Part shown: positions 43,159 through 52,259 of the stretch, in pieces
Position numbering within the stretch: position 1 is the first letter of the stretch
Layout: every line of letters begins with the position of its first letter
Assembly: GCF_009649175.1 (NCBI RefSeq)
Contig: NZ_WJPO01000022.1
Coordinates: 1-64,000, forward strand
Direction: 5' to 3'
Length of the DNA: 64,000 bases
Origin: Rhodovulum strictum
GTDB lineage: Bacteria > Pseudomonadota > Alphaproteobacteria > Rhodobacterales > Rhodobacteraceae
Program-made: the position numbers and the translations under genes
Notes under the pieces: model-generated
What the model was told of the DNA's origin: nothing
Database searches by the model: none
Seen by the model: the letters and a program-made list of their open reading frames with translations, nothing else

Positions 43159-45467
43159 AGGGGGATGCGGCCATCAGCGGCGCGGTCCATCGCGACCGGC
43201 CGCACGACTCGGCGGAAAAGCATGTCACCGGCCGGGCCGATTATACCGACGACATCCCCGAACCACTTGGCACGCTGCATGCCTGTCTGGGGCTGGCAGA
43301 GGTGGCGCATGGGCGGCTGATCGGTCTTGACCTGTCGGCGGTCCTGGCCGCGCCGGGCGTCGTCGGGGTTCTGACGGCTGCCGACATTCCGGGACGGAAC
43401 GATATCAGCCCGAACGGCACCGGCGATGATCCGGTCTTTCCCGTCGAGACCGTCGCCTTTCACGGCCAGCCGCTGTTTGCCGTGATCGCCGAAACCCGCG
43501 AGGCGGCGCGGCGGGCGGCGGTGCTGGCGCGGGCGCAGATCGACCCCCTGCCGCATGCCATCACCATCGAACAGGCGCTGGCGGCGGGCTATCCCGACGT
43601 GACCGCGCCGCTGGTGCTGGAACGCGGCGCGGTCGGCCCGGCGCTGGCAGCCGCACCGCACCGGATCACCGGCCGGATGACGGTCGGCGGACAGGACCAC
43701 ATGTATCTGGAGGGCCAGATCGCCTTTGCCATTCCGGGCGAGGATGACGAGGTCACGGTCCATGCCTCGACCCAGCACCCGACCGAGGTGCAGCAGATGG
43801 TGGCGCAGGTTCTCGGCATCCCCGCCAATGCGGTGGTGGTGAATGTGCGGCGGATGGGCGGGGGGTTCGGCGGCAAGGAAACGCAGATGAACCTGTTCTG
43901 CGTGATCGCGGTCCTTGCGGCGAAACGCTGGAACCGGCCCGTGAAGATCCGCCCCGACCGCGATCAGGACATGATCGCGACGGGCAAGCGGCATGATGTG
44001 GTGATTGACTACGATCTGGGCTTTGACGCGGATGGCGTGATCCATGGCGTGGACGCGACCATTGCCGCGCGCTGCGGGTTTTCGGCGGATCTGTCCGGGC
44101 CGGTGACGGATCGCGCGCTGTTTCATGCCGACAATGCCTATTTCTATCCGGCGGTGCGGCTGCGCTCGCGTCCGATCCGGACCAACACCGTCTCGAACAC
44201 CGCCTTTCGCGGGTTTGGCGGGCCGCAGGGGATGATCGCGGCGGAACGCATGATCGAGGAAATCGCCTATGCGCTGGGCCGCGATCCGCTGGAGATCCGA
44301 AAGGCGAATTTCTATCGCGAGGGGCGCGATCTGACGCCCTATCACCAGCGGGTCGAGGACATGATTCTGCCCCGGCTGGTCGCAGAACTTGAGGACAGCG
44401 CCGAATACGCCGCCCGCAGGGAAGCGGTGCTGGCGCATAACGCGCAAGGGGGGATCATCCGCAGGGGCATCGCGCTGACGCCGGTCAAGTTCGGTATCTC
44501 CTTCACCGCGACCTGGTACAATCAGGCGGGTGCCTTGATCCATGTCTACAAGGACGGTTCGATCCATCTGAACCATGGCGGGACCGAGATGGGGCAGGGG
44601 CTGAACACCAAGGTCGCGCAGGTGGTCGCCGACGCCTTTCAGGTCGATATCGAGCGGATCCGGATCACGAAGACCACGACCGAAAAGGTGCCGAACACAT
44701 CCGCCACCGCCGCCTCGTCGGGATCGGATCTGAACGCGATGGCGGCGCTTGATGCCGCCGAGCAGATCAAGGCGCGGTTGGTGGCCTTTGCTGCGGAAAG
44801 CCGCGGCGTCGATCCGGCGGATGTGGTGTTCGCGCCCAACGAGGTACGCATCGGGGCCGCGGCGGTGCCCTTCGACCGGCTGGTGCACGACGCCTATATG
44901 GCGCGCATCCATCTGTCGGCGGCGGGGTTCTACCGGACGCCCGACATCCATTGGGACCGGGCGGCGGGCAAGGGGCGGCCGTTCTACTATTTCGCCTATG
45001 GCGCCTCCTGTTCCGAGGTGTCCATCGACACGCTGACCGGGGAATATCGGGTCGAGCGGGTGGATATCCTGCATGATGCGGGCCGCTCGCTGAATCCCGC
45101 GCTCGATCTGGGGCAGGTCGAGGGCGGGTTCGTGCAGGGGATGGGCTGGCTGACCACCGAGGAATTGTGGTGGGACGATCACGGGCGGCTGCGCACGCAT
45201 GCGCCCTCGACCTACAAGATCCCGCTGGCGTCCGACATTCCGCGCGTCTTCAACGTGCGGCTGGCCGACTGGTCCGAGAATCGCGAGATGACGATCAAGC
45301 GGTCCAAGGCGGTGGGCGAGCCGCCCTTCATGCTGGCGATCTCGGTGCTTGAGGCGCTGTCGATGGCGGTGGCAAGCGTGGCGGATTATCGCGAATGTCC
45401 GCGGCTGGACGCGCCCGCGACGCCTGAACGGGTGCTGATGGCCGTCGAGCGGTTGCGCGGTGGCTGA
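43155..45467 (+). CDS. xdhB: Xanthine dehydrogenase large, Mo-binding subunit
   Basis: This 770-residue subunit binds Moco and oxidises hypoxanthine and xanthine. Seen are GGQDHMYLEGQIA, MGGGFGGKETQMN, AFRGFGGPQGM, GTEMGQGLNTK and the active-site glutamate region KAVGEPPFMLAI. Start overlaps xdhA by ATGA and stop overlaps xdhC. Confidence 0.95.
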   Translation: MKGDAAISGAVHRDRPHDSAEKHVTGRADYTDDIPEPLGTLHACLGLAEVAHGRLIGLDLSAVLAAPGVVGVLTAADIPGRNDISPNGTGDDPVFPVETVAFHGQPLFAVIAETREAARRAAVLARAQIDPLPHAITIEQALAAGYPDVTAPLVLERGAVGPALAAAPHRITGRMTVGGQDHMYLEGQIAFAIPGEDDEVTVHASTQHPTEVQQMVAQVLGIPANAVVVNVRRMGGGFGGKETQMNLFCVIAVLAAKRWNRPVKIRPDRDQDMIATGKRHDVVIDYDLGFDADGVIHGVDATIAARCGFSADLSGPVTDRALFHADNAYFYPAVRLRSRPIRTNTVSNTAFRGFGGPQGMIAAERMIEEIAYALGRDPLEIRKANFYREGRDLTPYHQRVEDMILPRLVAELEDSAEYAARREAVLAHNAQGGIIRRGIALTPVKFGISFTATWYNQAGALIHVYKDGSIHLNHGGTEMGQGLNTKVAQVVADAFQVDIERIRITKTTTEKVPNTSATAASSGSDLNAMAALDAAEQIKARLVAFAAESRGVDPADVVFAPNEVRIGAAAVPFDRLVHDAYMARIHLSAAGFYRTPDIHWDRAAGKGRPFYYFAYGASCSEVSIDTLTGEYRVERVDILHDAGRSLNPALDLGQVEGGFVQGMGWLTTEELWWDDHGRLRTHAPSTYKIPLASDIPRVFNVRLADWSENREMTIKRSKAVGEPPFMLAISVLEALSMAVASVADYRECPRLDAPATPERVLMAVERLRGG

Positions 45468-46278
45468 GGTCGCGGGCTTCCTGTCGGCCCATCCGGACGC
45501 GGTCCTGGTGCGGCTGGAGGGGGTGCAGGGTTCGGCCCCGCGCGAGGCGGGGGCCTGGATGCTGGTGGCGGCGGGGGCCTGTTTCGGCATGATCGGCGGC
45601 GGGCGGCTGGAATTCGACGCGATAGCGGCGGCACGGGCGATGCTGGACGGGGGGGCGTCCGAGGTGCGGCTGCGGATGGTTCTTGGCCCGGACAGCGGGC
45701 AATGCTGCGGCGGGCGGGTCGGTCTTGTGCTGCGGCGGCTGGACCCCGCGGCCCGGGCGGCTCTTCTGCGCGAAGAGGAGGCCGGGCAGGATGCCCGACC
45801 GCAGGTGCTGATCCTGGGCGCGGGGCATGTGGGCCGGGCGCTGGCGGGGTTGACGGCGCAGATGCCGGTGCGGACCCTGCTGATCGACAGCCGCGCCGAG
45901 CAGATCGCGCAGGCGCCAGCGGGTGTCGAGGCGCGGCTGACCCCGCTGCCCGAGGCCGAGATTCGCGCGGCCCCACCCGGCGCGGCCCATGTCGTGCTGA
46001 CCCACGATCACGGGCTCGATTTCCTGCTGGTGGCCGAGGCGCTGGCGCGGGGCGACGCGGCCTATGTCGGGATGATCGGCTCGGCCACCAAGCGCGCGCG
46101 GCTCTTGCGGTTCCTGGCCGAAAGGGACGTTCCGCCCGCGGGCCTGACCTGCCCCATCGGCGCGGCCGGGGCGGGCGACAAGCGGCCAGCGGTGATCGCG
46201 GCCTTCGTTCTGGCCGAAATCATGGCGGCGCTGGGTGCGCGGGCGGCACAGGCCGCTTGCATCGCGGCGGATATCTGA
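45460..46278 (+). CDS. xdhC: XdhC, Moco-inserting factor for xanthine dehydrogenase
   Basis: This 272-residue protein has the XdhC signatures SAPREAGAWMLV, IGGGRLEFDA and GQCCGGRV, then a Rossmann domain with VLILGAGHVGRAL and VGMIGSATKRARL. XdhC binds sulfurated Moco and delivers it to XdhB. The GTG start at 45460 overlaps the end of xdhB by eight bases. Its TGA stop doubles as the first triplet of an iron-Rhodo-box. Confidence 0.92.
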   Translation: MAEVAGFLSAHPDAVLVRLEGVQGSAPREAGAWMLVAAGACFGMIGGGRLEFDAIAAARAMLDGGASEVRLRMVLGPDSGQCCGGRVGLVLRRLDPAARAALLREEEAGQDARPQVLILGAGHVGRALAGLTAQMPVRTLLIDSRAEQIAQAPAGVEARLTPLPEAEIRAAPPGAAHVVLTHDHGLDFLLVAEALARGDAAYVGMIGSATKRARLLRFLAERDVPPAGLTCPIGAAGAGDKRPAVIAAFVLAEIMAALGARAAQAACIAADI

Positions 46279-46290
46279 TAGTTTCACTCA
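46276..46290 (+). promoter_or_regulatory. Iron-Rhodo-box upstream of hmuSTUV
   Basis: TGATAGTTTCACTCA fits TGA-N9-TCA, the iron-Rhodo-box associated with iron-responsive genes (RirA-type control) in Rhodobacterales. It lies 110 bases before hmuS. Its inner GTTTC is shared, in the same register, with the second box at 50179. Confidence 0.65.
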
Positions 46291-46399
46291 ACATTGACGG
46301 CCGCGCGAACGGCCCGCGATCCAGCGACGCCGGAACGGTTGCGTTTCCCGGCCAGCCAGGCAGCATTCCGAGACAGACGAAACGGAAAGGGAGCCTCCG

Positions 46400-47455
46400 A
46401 TGGAAGCGGGCGAAAACGTGACTCCGGACAGGATCAGGGCCGTCCGGGCCGAGAAATCCACCATGCGCAGCCGCGATCTGGCCGACAGCCTGGGCGTGGC
46501 CGAGGCGCAGGTTCTGGCCGCGCAATGCGGCGCAGGCGTGACCCGGATCGCGGCGCATCCCGACGGGCTGATGCCGCGCATGCCCGGATTCGGCGAAGCG
46601 ATGGCGCTGACCCGGAACGAAAGCGCGGTGATCGAGAAGACAGGCGCCTATGGCGATTACACCCCGGGCGACCATGCCGCGATGGTGCTGAGCCCCTCCA
46701 TCGACCTGCGCATCTTTCCCCGCCACTGGGTCCATGGCTTCGCGGTCGAGGAGCAGAAGGGCGGCAAGATCCGCCGTTCGATCCAGATCTTCGACGCTGC
46801 GGGCGATGCGGTCCACAAGATCTATCTGGCCGAGGACGGGATCGAGGCCGAATGGGCGGCGCTGCTGGATGCCCTGCGGCTGGACGATCAGTCCGAAAGC
46901 CTGCGCGTTGCGCCGCGCGAGCCGCTGGAACCTGCGAAATCCGACCCCGCCAAGGCCGGGCGGCTGCGCGAGGAATGGGACCGGCTGACCGACACGCATC
47001 AATTCCTGCAAATGGTGCGCAAGCTCAAGATGAACCGGCTGGGCGCCTATCGCATCGCGGGTGCGCCTTATGTGCGGCCGCTGGATCCGGCCGGGATGAG
47101 CAGGCTGCTTGACGGGCTGGCGGAGCGCGCCCTGCCCTTCATGCTGTTCGTCGGCAACCAGGGCTGCATCGAGATCCATGGCGGCCCGGCGGCGAATATC
47201 AAGCCGACGGGGCCATGGCTGAACATCCTCGATCCCGATTTCAACCTGCATCTGCGCGGCGATCATGTGGCCGAGCTTTGGGCCGTGACCAAGCCGACCA
47301 AGCGCGGCCCCGCCGTCTCGGTCGAGGCGTTCGATGCGCAGGGCGCGCTGATCCTGCAAGCCTTTGGCATGCGGCAGGGCGAGGTCGATCACACGCCCGG
47401 CTGGGACGATCTGGTGGCCACGCTGCCCGGTCTGGGTGCCGAGGTGCCCGCATGA
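46400..47455 (+). CDS. hmuS: Hemin-degrading factor HmuS/ChuS family
   Basis: This 351-residue cytoplasmic protein has the two-repeat HemS/ChuS architecture; each half has a haem-pocket segment (PRHWVHGFAVEE and GCIEIHGGPAANIKPTG). It stores or degrades imported haem. AAAGGGAG lies before the ATG. The stop overlaps hmuT by ATGA. Confidence 0.9.
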   Translation: MEAGENVTPDRIRAVRAEKSTMRSRDLADSLGVAEAQVLAAQCGAGVTRIAAHPDGLMPRMPGFGEAMALTRNESAVIEKTGAYGDYTPGDHAAMVLSPSIDLRIFPRHWVHGFAVEEQKGGKIRRSIQIFDAAGDAVHKIYLAEDGIEAEWAALLDALRLDDQSESLRVAPREPLEPAKSDPAKAGRLREEWDRLTDTHQFLQMVRKLKMNRLGAYRIAGAPYVRPLDPAGMSRLLDGLAERALPFMLFVGNQGCIEIHGGPAANIKPTGPWLNILDPDFNLHLRGDHVAELWAVTKPTKRGPAVSVEAFDAQGALILQAFGMRQGEVDHTPGWDDLVATLPGLGAEVPA

Positions 47456-48282
47456 TCCGCGCGCTGGCCCTGATCGCGGTGCTGGCGGGCGCGCTGCCTG
47501 CCGTAGCGTCCGACCGGATCGTGTCGGTCGGCGGCGCGGTCACCGAAATCGTCCATGCGCTGGGCGAGGGGCACCGGCTGGTCGGGCGCGACACGACCTC
47601 GACCTATCCGCAGGCGGTGCGCGATCTGCCCGGTGTGGGCTATGCCCGCCGCCTGTCGCCCGAGGGGCTGTTGTCGGTGAACCCCGATCTGATCCTCGCC
47701 GAACAGGGCGCAGGCCCGCCCGAGACGGTCGATCTGCTGCGCACCGCCGCGATTCCCTTTGTCACGATCCCCGACGGGCATGACCGCGCCGCGGTGCTGG
47801 CCAAGATCGAGGCGGTGGCCGCGGCACTTGGCGTGCCCGACAAGGGCGCTGCGCTGGCCGCAGAGGTGGGCGCCGCGCTGGATGCGGCCGCCGCCGAGGC
47901 CGCCGGGGGGGCAGGGCCGAAGGTCATGTTCGTGATGTCGGTGCAGGGCGGGCGGGTGCTGGCGGCGGGGCGGAACACGGCTGCGGACGGCATCATCCGG
48001 CTGGCGGGCGGCGAGAACGCGATCAGCGAATTCGAGGCCTACAAGCCGCTGACCGACGAGGCGGTGACACTCGCCGCGCCCGAGGTGATCCTGATGATGG
48101 CGCGCGAAGGTGCCGCGGACGGGGCCGATCAGGTGCTGGACCATCCCGCGATCCGCACGACGCCTGCGGGCCGGGCGCGGGCGCTGGTGCGGATGGACGG
48201 GCTGTTCCTGCTGGGTTTCGGCCCGCGCACGGCGGACGCGGTGCGCGAGCTGTCGGCCGCGCTGGCCCGGGCGGGGAGCTGA
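47452..48282 (+). CDS. hmuT: Hemin ABC transporter substrate-binding protein HmuT
   Basis: This 276-residue periplasmic protein has a signal peptide (IRALALIAVLAGALPAVAS) and a class III binding-protein fold with SVGGAVTEIVHALGEG and VGYARRLSPEGLLSVNPDLIL. It delivers haem to HmuUV. Confidence 0.92.
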   Translation: MIRALALIAVLAGALPAVASDRIVSVGGAVTEIVHALGEGHRLVGRDTTSTYPQAVRDLPGVGYARRLSPEGLLSVNPDLILAEQGAGPPETVDLLRTAAIPFVTIPDGHDRAAVLAKIEAVAAALGVPDKGAALAAEVGAALDAAAAEAAGGAGPKVMFVMSVQGGRVLAAGRNTAADGIIRLAGGENAISEFEAYKPLTDEAVTLAAPEVILMMAREGAADGADQVLDHPAIRTTPAGRARALVRMDGLFLLGFGPRTADAVRELSAALARAGS

Positions 48283-48286
48283 TCCG

Positions 48287-49363
48287 ATGGTCGCGATCAG
48301 CCCCGACAGCGCCCCGACCGTGCAGGGCTGGGACCGCGGCACACAGGCCCGCCGGGTCACGCTGCTGCTGGTCGTGGCGCTGGGGGTGGTGTCGGTCTTC
48401 AGCCTGACCGTGGGGGCGGCGGGCACTTCGCCCTGGGCGGTGCTGGCCGACATGATCGCGGGGCGCGAGGTGGCGCTGGCCGACCGGGTCGTGCTGTTCG
48501 AAATCCGCCTGCCGCGGCTGGTGCTGGGTGCGCTGGTGGGCGCCGCGCTGGCGGTGTCGGGGGCGGTGATGCAGGGGCTGTTCCGCAATCCGCTGGCCGA
48601 TCCGGGGCTGGTCGGGGTCAGCGCGGGAGCGGGGCTTGGGGCGATCACGGCGATCGTGCTGGGTGGGCTGCTGCCTGCCGGGCTGGCGGCGGCGCTGGGC
48701 TATTACGCGGTGCCGGTGGCGGCCTTTCTGGGCGGTTGGGCGGCGACGCTGGTGCTTTACGGGATCGCCACGCGGCGCGGGCGGACCTCGGTTGCGACGA
48801 TGCTGTTGGGGGGGATTGCGCTGGGGGCGCTGACGGGGGCCTTGTCGGGCATCCTGGTCTACATGGCCGACGATGCGCAGTTGCGCGACCTGACCTTCTG
48901 GGGGCTTGGCTCGCTGGCGGGGGCCACCTGGGCCAAGCTGGCCGCGGCCGCGCCGCTGATGGTGCTGGCGCTGGTCGCCGCGCCGATGCTGGCGCGCGGG
49001 CTGAACGGGCTGGCGCTGGGCGAGGCGGCGGCGTTCCATATCGGCATCCCGGTGCAGCGGCTGAAGGCGGTGGCGATCCTGACCGTGGCGGGGGCCACGG
49101 GGGCGGCGGTGGCGGTGTCGGGCGGGATCGGCTTTGTGGGCATCGTGGTGCCGCATCTGCTGCGCCTCGCGACGGGGCCGGATCATCGCTATCTGCTGGT
49201 CAATTCCGCGCTGCTGGGTGCGGCGCTGCTGATCCTGGCGGATGTCATCAGCCGCATCGTGATCGCGCCCGCGGAACTGCCCATCGGCATCGTCACGGCG
49301 GTTCTGGGCGGGCCGTTCTTCCTGTGGATCCTGCTGCGCAAGCGCGGCGTTCTGGACCTGTAG
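48287..49363 (+). CDS. hmuU: Hemin ABC transporter permease HmuU
   Basis: This 358-residue FecCD-family permease has about ten hydrophobic segments, the family signature RLPRLVLGALVGAALAVSGA with FRNPLADPGLVG, and the ATPase-coupling loop SGGIGFVGIVVPHLLR. The start at 48287 is the first ATG after hmuT, four bases past its stop. Confidence 0.93.
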   Translation: MVAISPDSAPTVQGWDRGTQARRVTLLLVVALGVVSVFSLTVGAAGTSPWAVLADMIAGREVALADRVVLFEIRLPRLVLGALVGAALAVSGAVMQGLFRNPLADPGLVGVSAGAGLGAITAIVLGGLLPAGLAAALGYYAVPVAAFLGGWAATLVLYGIATRRGRTSVATMLLGGIALGALTGALSGILVYMADDAQLRDLTFWGLGSLAGATWAKLAAAAPLMVLALVAAPMLARGLNGLALGEAAAFHIGIPVQRLKAVAILTVAGATGAAVAVSGGIGFVGIVVPHLLRLATGPDHRYLLVNSALLGAALLILADVISRIVIAPAELPIGIVTAVLGGPFFLWILLRKRGVLDL

Positions 49364-49367
49364 GCGG

Positions 49368-50156
49368 ATGCTGGAGGCACGGGGCATCACCGTTCGCCTG
49401 GGCCGCCGCGCGGTCCTGTGCGGCGTGGATTTCGAGGCAAGGGCAGGGCATCTGACCGCCATCGTCGGCCCGAACGGATCGGGCAAGACGACACTTCTGC
49501 GGGCGCTTACGGGCGATCTCTCCCATGGTGGGCGGGTCCGGTTGAATGGCCAGGACATCGCCGATCTTCGCCCCTGGGCGCTCGCAGGCTTGCGGGGCGT
49601 GCTGCCGCAGGCGACGCCCATGGCCTTTCCCTTCACGGCGGCCGAGGTGGTGCGGCTGGGCCTGACGGGCGGGGTCGAGGCGGGCGCGGCGGGGCTGGTG
49701 CCGCAGGCGCTGGCGCGGGTCGGGCTGGCCGGGTTCGAGGGGCGCTATTACCAGGAATTGTCGGGCGGCGAGCAGCAGCGCGTGCAACTGGCCCGCGTGC
49801 TGGCGCAGATCTGGGAGCCGGTGGCGCATGGTGCGCCGCGCTGGCTGTTTCTGGACGAGCCGGTGTCCAGTCTGGATATCGGGCATCAGTTGCAGGTGAT
49901 GGGCATCGCGCGCGACTTTGCCGACCGGGGCGGCGGGGTGGTGGCGGTGATGCATGATCTGAACCTGACAGCGATGTTCGCCGACCGCGTGGCGCTGATT
50001 TCCGAGGGGCGCGTGCTGGGGTTGGGGCAGCCCGGCGCGGTGCTGCGCAACGATCTGCTGAGCACGGCCTATCGCTGCCCGATCCGGGTGAACACCCCGC
50101 CCGCGCGCGGCACCTATCTGCTGCCGCATGCCGCGGGGCGGGTGGCGGCGGAATAG
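49368..50156 (+). CDS. hmuV: Hemin ABC transporter ATPase HmuV
   Basis: This 262-residue ATPase has Walker A GPNGSGKTT, signature LSGGEQQRVQLARVL and Walker B WLFLDEPVSSLDIGHQ. It powers haem import with HmuU and lies four bases after it. Confidence 0.94.
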   Translation: MLEARGITVRLGRRAVLCGVDFEARAGHLTAIVGPNGSGKTTLLRALTGDLSHGGRVRLNGQDIADLRPWALAGLRGVLPQATPMAFPFTAAEVVRLGLTGGVEAGAAGLVPQALARVGLAGFEGRYYQELSGGEQQRVQLARVLAQIWEPVAHGAPRWLFLDEPVSSLDIGHQLQVMGIARDFADRGGGVVAVMHDLNLTAMFADRVALISEGRVLGLGQPGAVLRNDLLSTAYRCPIRVNTPPARGTYLLPHAAGRVAAE

Positions 50157-50178
50157 CTGCGCGCCCCCTTTTCAATGC

Positions 50179-50193
50179 TGACTGTTTCTGTCA
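50179..50193 (+). promoter_or_regulatory. Iron-Rhodo-box upstream of hemP
   Basis: TGACTGTTTCTGTCA fits TGA-N9-TCA and is flanked so that CTGAC and GTCAG form a perfect inverted repeat. It lies 55 bases before hemP. Larger arms around it (CTGCGC near 50157 and GGGGGCGCAG near 50201) also pair, so it may sit in a hairpin loop region. Confidence 0.7.
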
Positions 50194-50247
50194 GGAAATG
50201 GGGGCGCAGGCTGCCCCAGAGCGGGCGGAGAGGACAGGAGCGAGTGG

Positions 50248-50439
50248 ATGGAACATGCGATGGCACAGGCAGAGCAACCCCGCGGGACAGCCGAGGGGCG
50301 AGAGGGCGGCGCAGCCAAGGCGCCCGAACATGACGCGCGGCGGCTGACGGCGGGCGGGCCCAGCGCGGTGATCCGGCTGAACGGGATGGACTACCAGTTG
50401 CGGATCACGCGGGCGGGCAAGCTGATCCTGACCAAATAG
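50248..50439 (+). CDS. hemP: Hemin uptake protein HemP
   Basis: This 63-residue protein ends in the HemP motif: VIRLNGMDYQLRITRAGKLILTK (split as MDYQLRITRAG and GKLILTK). HemP proteins promote expression or function of haem receptors in several proteobacteria. It has its own iron-Rhodo-box and a good AGGAGCG ribosome-binding site. Confidence 0.88.
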   Translation: MEHAMAQAEQPRGTAEGREGGAAKAPEHDARRLTAGGPSAVIRLNGMDYQLRITRAGKLILTK

Positions 50440-50457
50440 GCCCGGCCCCGAAACGCG

Positions 50458-50489
50458 AAACGCCGCGCGGGGTGCCCTGCGCGGCGTTT
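50458..50489. terminator. Perfect 11-bp hairpin after hemP
   Basis: AAACGCCGCGC (50458-50468) pairs with GCGCGGCGTTT (50479-50489) around a ten-base loop. It lies between hemP and a convergent gene and may serve both strands. Confidence 0.6.
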
Positions 50490-50513
50490 GCCGTTCCTGA
50501 ATGTGGCGCGCGA

Positions 50514-50765
50514 TCACTCCTTGCGGCGCTCGGTGATCTGAAGATCGGCGTCGAGTTTCATGTCGTATTGCCCGTCGGCGCAGAACACATCGTCAAGTTC
50601 ATAGCCGCCATCGTCCTCTGCCTCGATATCCGAGGGGTCCATCTCGCATTGCATGTCGGCCAGCATGGCCATGATCTGCGCGACGACCTCGGCGGGCACC
50701 TCGTCATCGGCCATGGCAAGACCGGGGGTCAGGATCAGCGCGGCGATCGCGATCAGCTTCTTCAT
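50514..50765 (-). CDS. Small secreted acidic protein of the PQQ-associated run
   Basis: This 83-residue protein has a signal peptide (MKKLIAIAALILTPGLAMA) and an acidic mature part with two cysteines (MQCEMDPSDIE, DVFCADGQYD). It resembles short PepSY-type periplasmic proteins, but this is uncertain. It ends a four-gene minus-strand run with PQQ-pathway proteins. Confidence 0.6.
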   Translation of the reverse strand: MKKLIAIAALILTPGLAMADDEVPAEVVAQIMAMLADMQCEMDPSDIEAEDDGGYELDDVFCADGQYDMKLDADLQITERRKE

Positions 50766-50783
50766 CGGTTCCGTTCCTTTCCG

Positions 50784-51230
50784 TCAGCGAATGGCGATCT
50801 GGACGCGCTGGTTGTCACTGGTGGTTCCGGGGATGCGCAGCTCGTAGGTGCCGGGCTTGATCGCGATGAAGGACAGCCGGACCTGCCCCGCGGCGTCGAA
50901 CTCGATGCTGTCGAGTGCCATGGCGCGGATCTCGATATCGTTGATGACGACCTCGTTGATCCAGATTGCGCGGAAGAATTCCGGGCCGACCAACGCCAGT
51001 TCCGCAGACCCGTCGGCCGTCATGTTCAGGACGTAATAGGCGCCCGATTGCAGTTCCACGGGTTGTTCGCCGGCAAAAAGCGGCTGGCCAGAGGCCAGCG
51101 TCAGTTCGACCGGCTCGCCGCGGTTGCAGCGCGCCAGAAGCCCGGCAAAGCCCAGATCGTCGCAAAGCGGCGCCGCCAGCACGGGGCCGCCCGTCAGGCC
51201 CAGCGCCAGGGCAAAGGCAAGTTTCTTCAT
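50784..51230 (-). CDS. Periplasmic protein linked to PQQ-dependent oxidation
   Basis: This 148-residue protein has a signal peptide (MKKLAFALALGLTGGPVLA) and a beta-rich mature part with FFRAIWINEVVINDIEIRA and IKPGTYELRIPG. The final part recalls a cupredoxin-like fold but shows no clear copper ligand set. The start at 51230 is chosen for the signal peptide; 51248 would add six residues. Context links it to alcohol or formaldehyde oxidation. Confidence 0.6.
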   Translation of the reverse strand: MKKLAFALALGLTGGPVLAAPLCDDLGFAGLLARCNRGEPVELTLASGQPLFAGEQPVELQSGAYYVLNMTADGSAELALVGPEFFRAIWINEVVINDIEIRAMALDSIEFDAAGQVRLSFIAIKPGTYELRIPGTTSDNQRVQIAIR

Positions 51231-51269
51231 GGTGTTCCTCCCTTTCATTCCGTTCCTGTCCCTTGTGCG

Positions 51270-52259
51270 TCAGTCCGGCGCGACCACCACGCCCCAAGGC
51301 TGCTGGCCGACCTGAACCGACTTGATGACCTCCTCTCGGGCGACGTCGATGATCGAGACATCGTTCGAATTGCCGTTGGTGGTGATCAGGAATTTCTCGT
51401 CCGGCGTGAAGGCAAGCTGCCAGACCCGCTGCCCGACCAGCAGATACTTGATGACCTCGTCGGTTGCGCCGTCGATCACGGCAACGCGGTTCGACGGCCC
51501 CAGCGCGACAAACACGCGGCTGCCATCCGCCGTGACCTTGACGCCCACGGGTTGCAGCCATTCGGGCTGAACGCCGGGCACCTCGAAGGTGATCTTCTTG
51601 GTGATCGAGGGTTCTTCGGCGGTCATGTCGATCACGCTGACGGTGCCGCCGATCTCGGCGCTGACGTATAGCTTGGTGCCGTCCTGACGGAACTCGGCAT
51701 AGCGGGGGCGCTGGTCGACCAGCACGTTATGGGTGATCTGATAGGTCTCGGCGTCGATGAAATGCGCCATGTTGGTGGTTTCGGAGGTGTTGATGACCGT
51801 GCGGGCATCGGGGCTGATCGCCATGCCTTCGGGCTCGATGCCCACGGGGATCTCGGCCAGCACCTGCCGGGTCTTCACATCGACCACGGTCACCATGTTG
51901 TCGTCCTCGTTGGCAATGAAAAGCGGGTTGCCGGACGGGTGCAGGACGAACAGTTCGGGGTCGGGGCCGGAGGGCAGGCTAGGCAGCTCCTCGAAGGTAT
52001 TGGGGTCGAACACCCGCACGAGGTTGTCATCCGAGGCGCAGACGTAAAGTTCGCTGCCATCGGGGGCGATGGTGATGCCGCGCGGGCGGTTGCCGGCGGG
52101 AAACTCGGCGATCACCTCCCAGGTGGTGCTGTCCAGCACGGTCACGGTATTGCCGCGCTCGTTCGAGACGAAGACCTTGTTGGCAAGCGCGGGCGTGGCG
52201 GCAATGGCAAGGGCGGCGGCGGTGGCCAGAAGGGTGGAGCGGATCATCGGATACCTCAT
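51270..52259 (-). CDS. PQQ-catabolism-associated YVTN beta-propeller protein
   Basis: This 329-residue protein has a signal peptide (STLLATAAALAIAATPALA) and seven-blade repeats such as VFVSNERGNTVTVLDSTTWEV, LYVCASDDNLVRVFDPNTFEE and FIANEDDNMVTVVDVKT. It matches the TIGR03866 type (from memory), found next to PQQ-dependent dehydrogenase systems. The ATG at 52259 overlaps the preceding stop (ATGA), which decides it over 52247. Confidence 0.82.
   Translation of the reverse strand: MRYPMIRSTLLATAAALAIAATPALANKVFVSNERGNTVTVLDSTTWEVIAEFPAGNRPRGITIAPDGSELYVCASDDNLVRVFDPNTFEELPSLPSGPDPELFVLHPSGNPLFIANEDDNMVTVVDVKTRQVLAEIPVGIEPEGMAISPDARTVINTSETTNMAHFIDAETYQITHNVLVDQRPRYAEFRQDGTKLYVSAEIGGTVSVIDMTAEEPSITKKITFEVPGVQPEWLQPVGVKVTADGSRVFVALGPSNRVAVIDGATDEVIKYLLVGQRVWQLAFTPDEKFLITTNGNSNDVSIIDVAREEVIKSVQVGQQPWGVVVAPD

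Noticed and set aside
43077-45590. 837-codon minus-strand frame opposite xdhB
   Set aside because: xdhB has full Moco-binding motifs on plus; the opposite frame is antisense low-complexity sequence.
50157-50215. Rho-independent terminator after hmuV
   Set aside because: Arms pair only with bulges and there is no T tract; the central palindrome is better explained as an iron-Rhodo-box.
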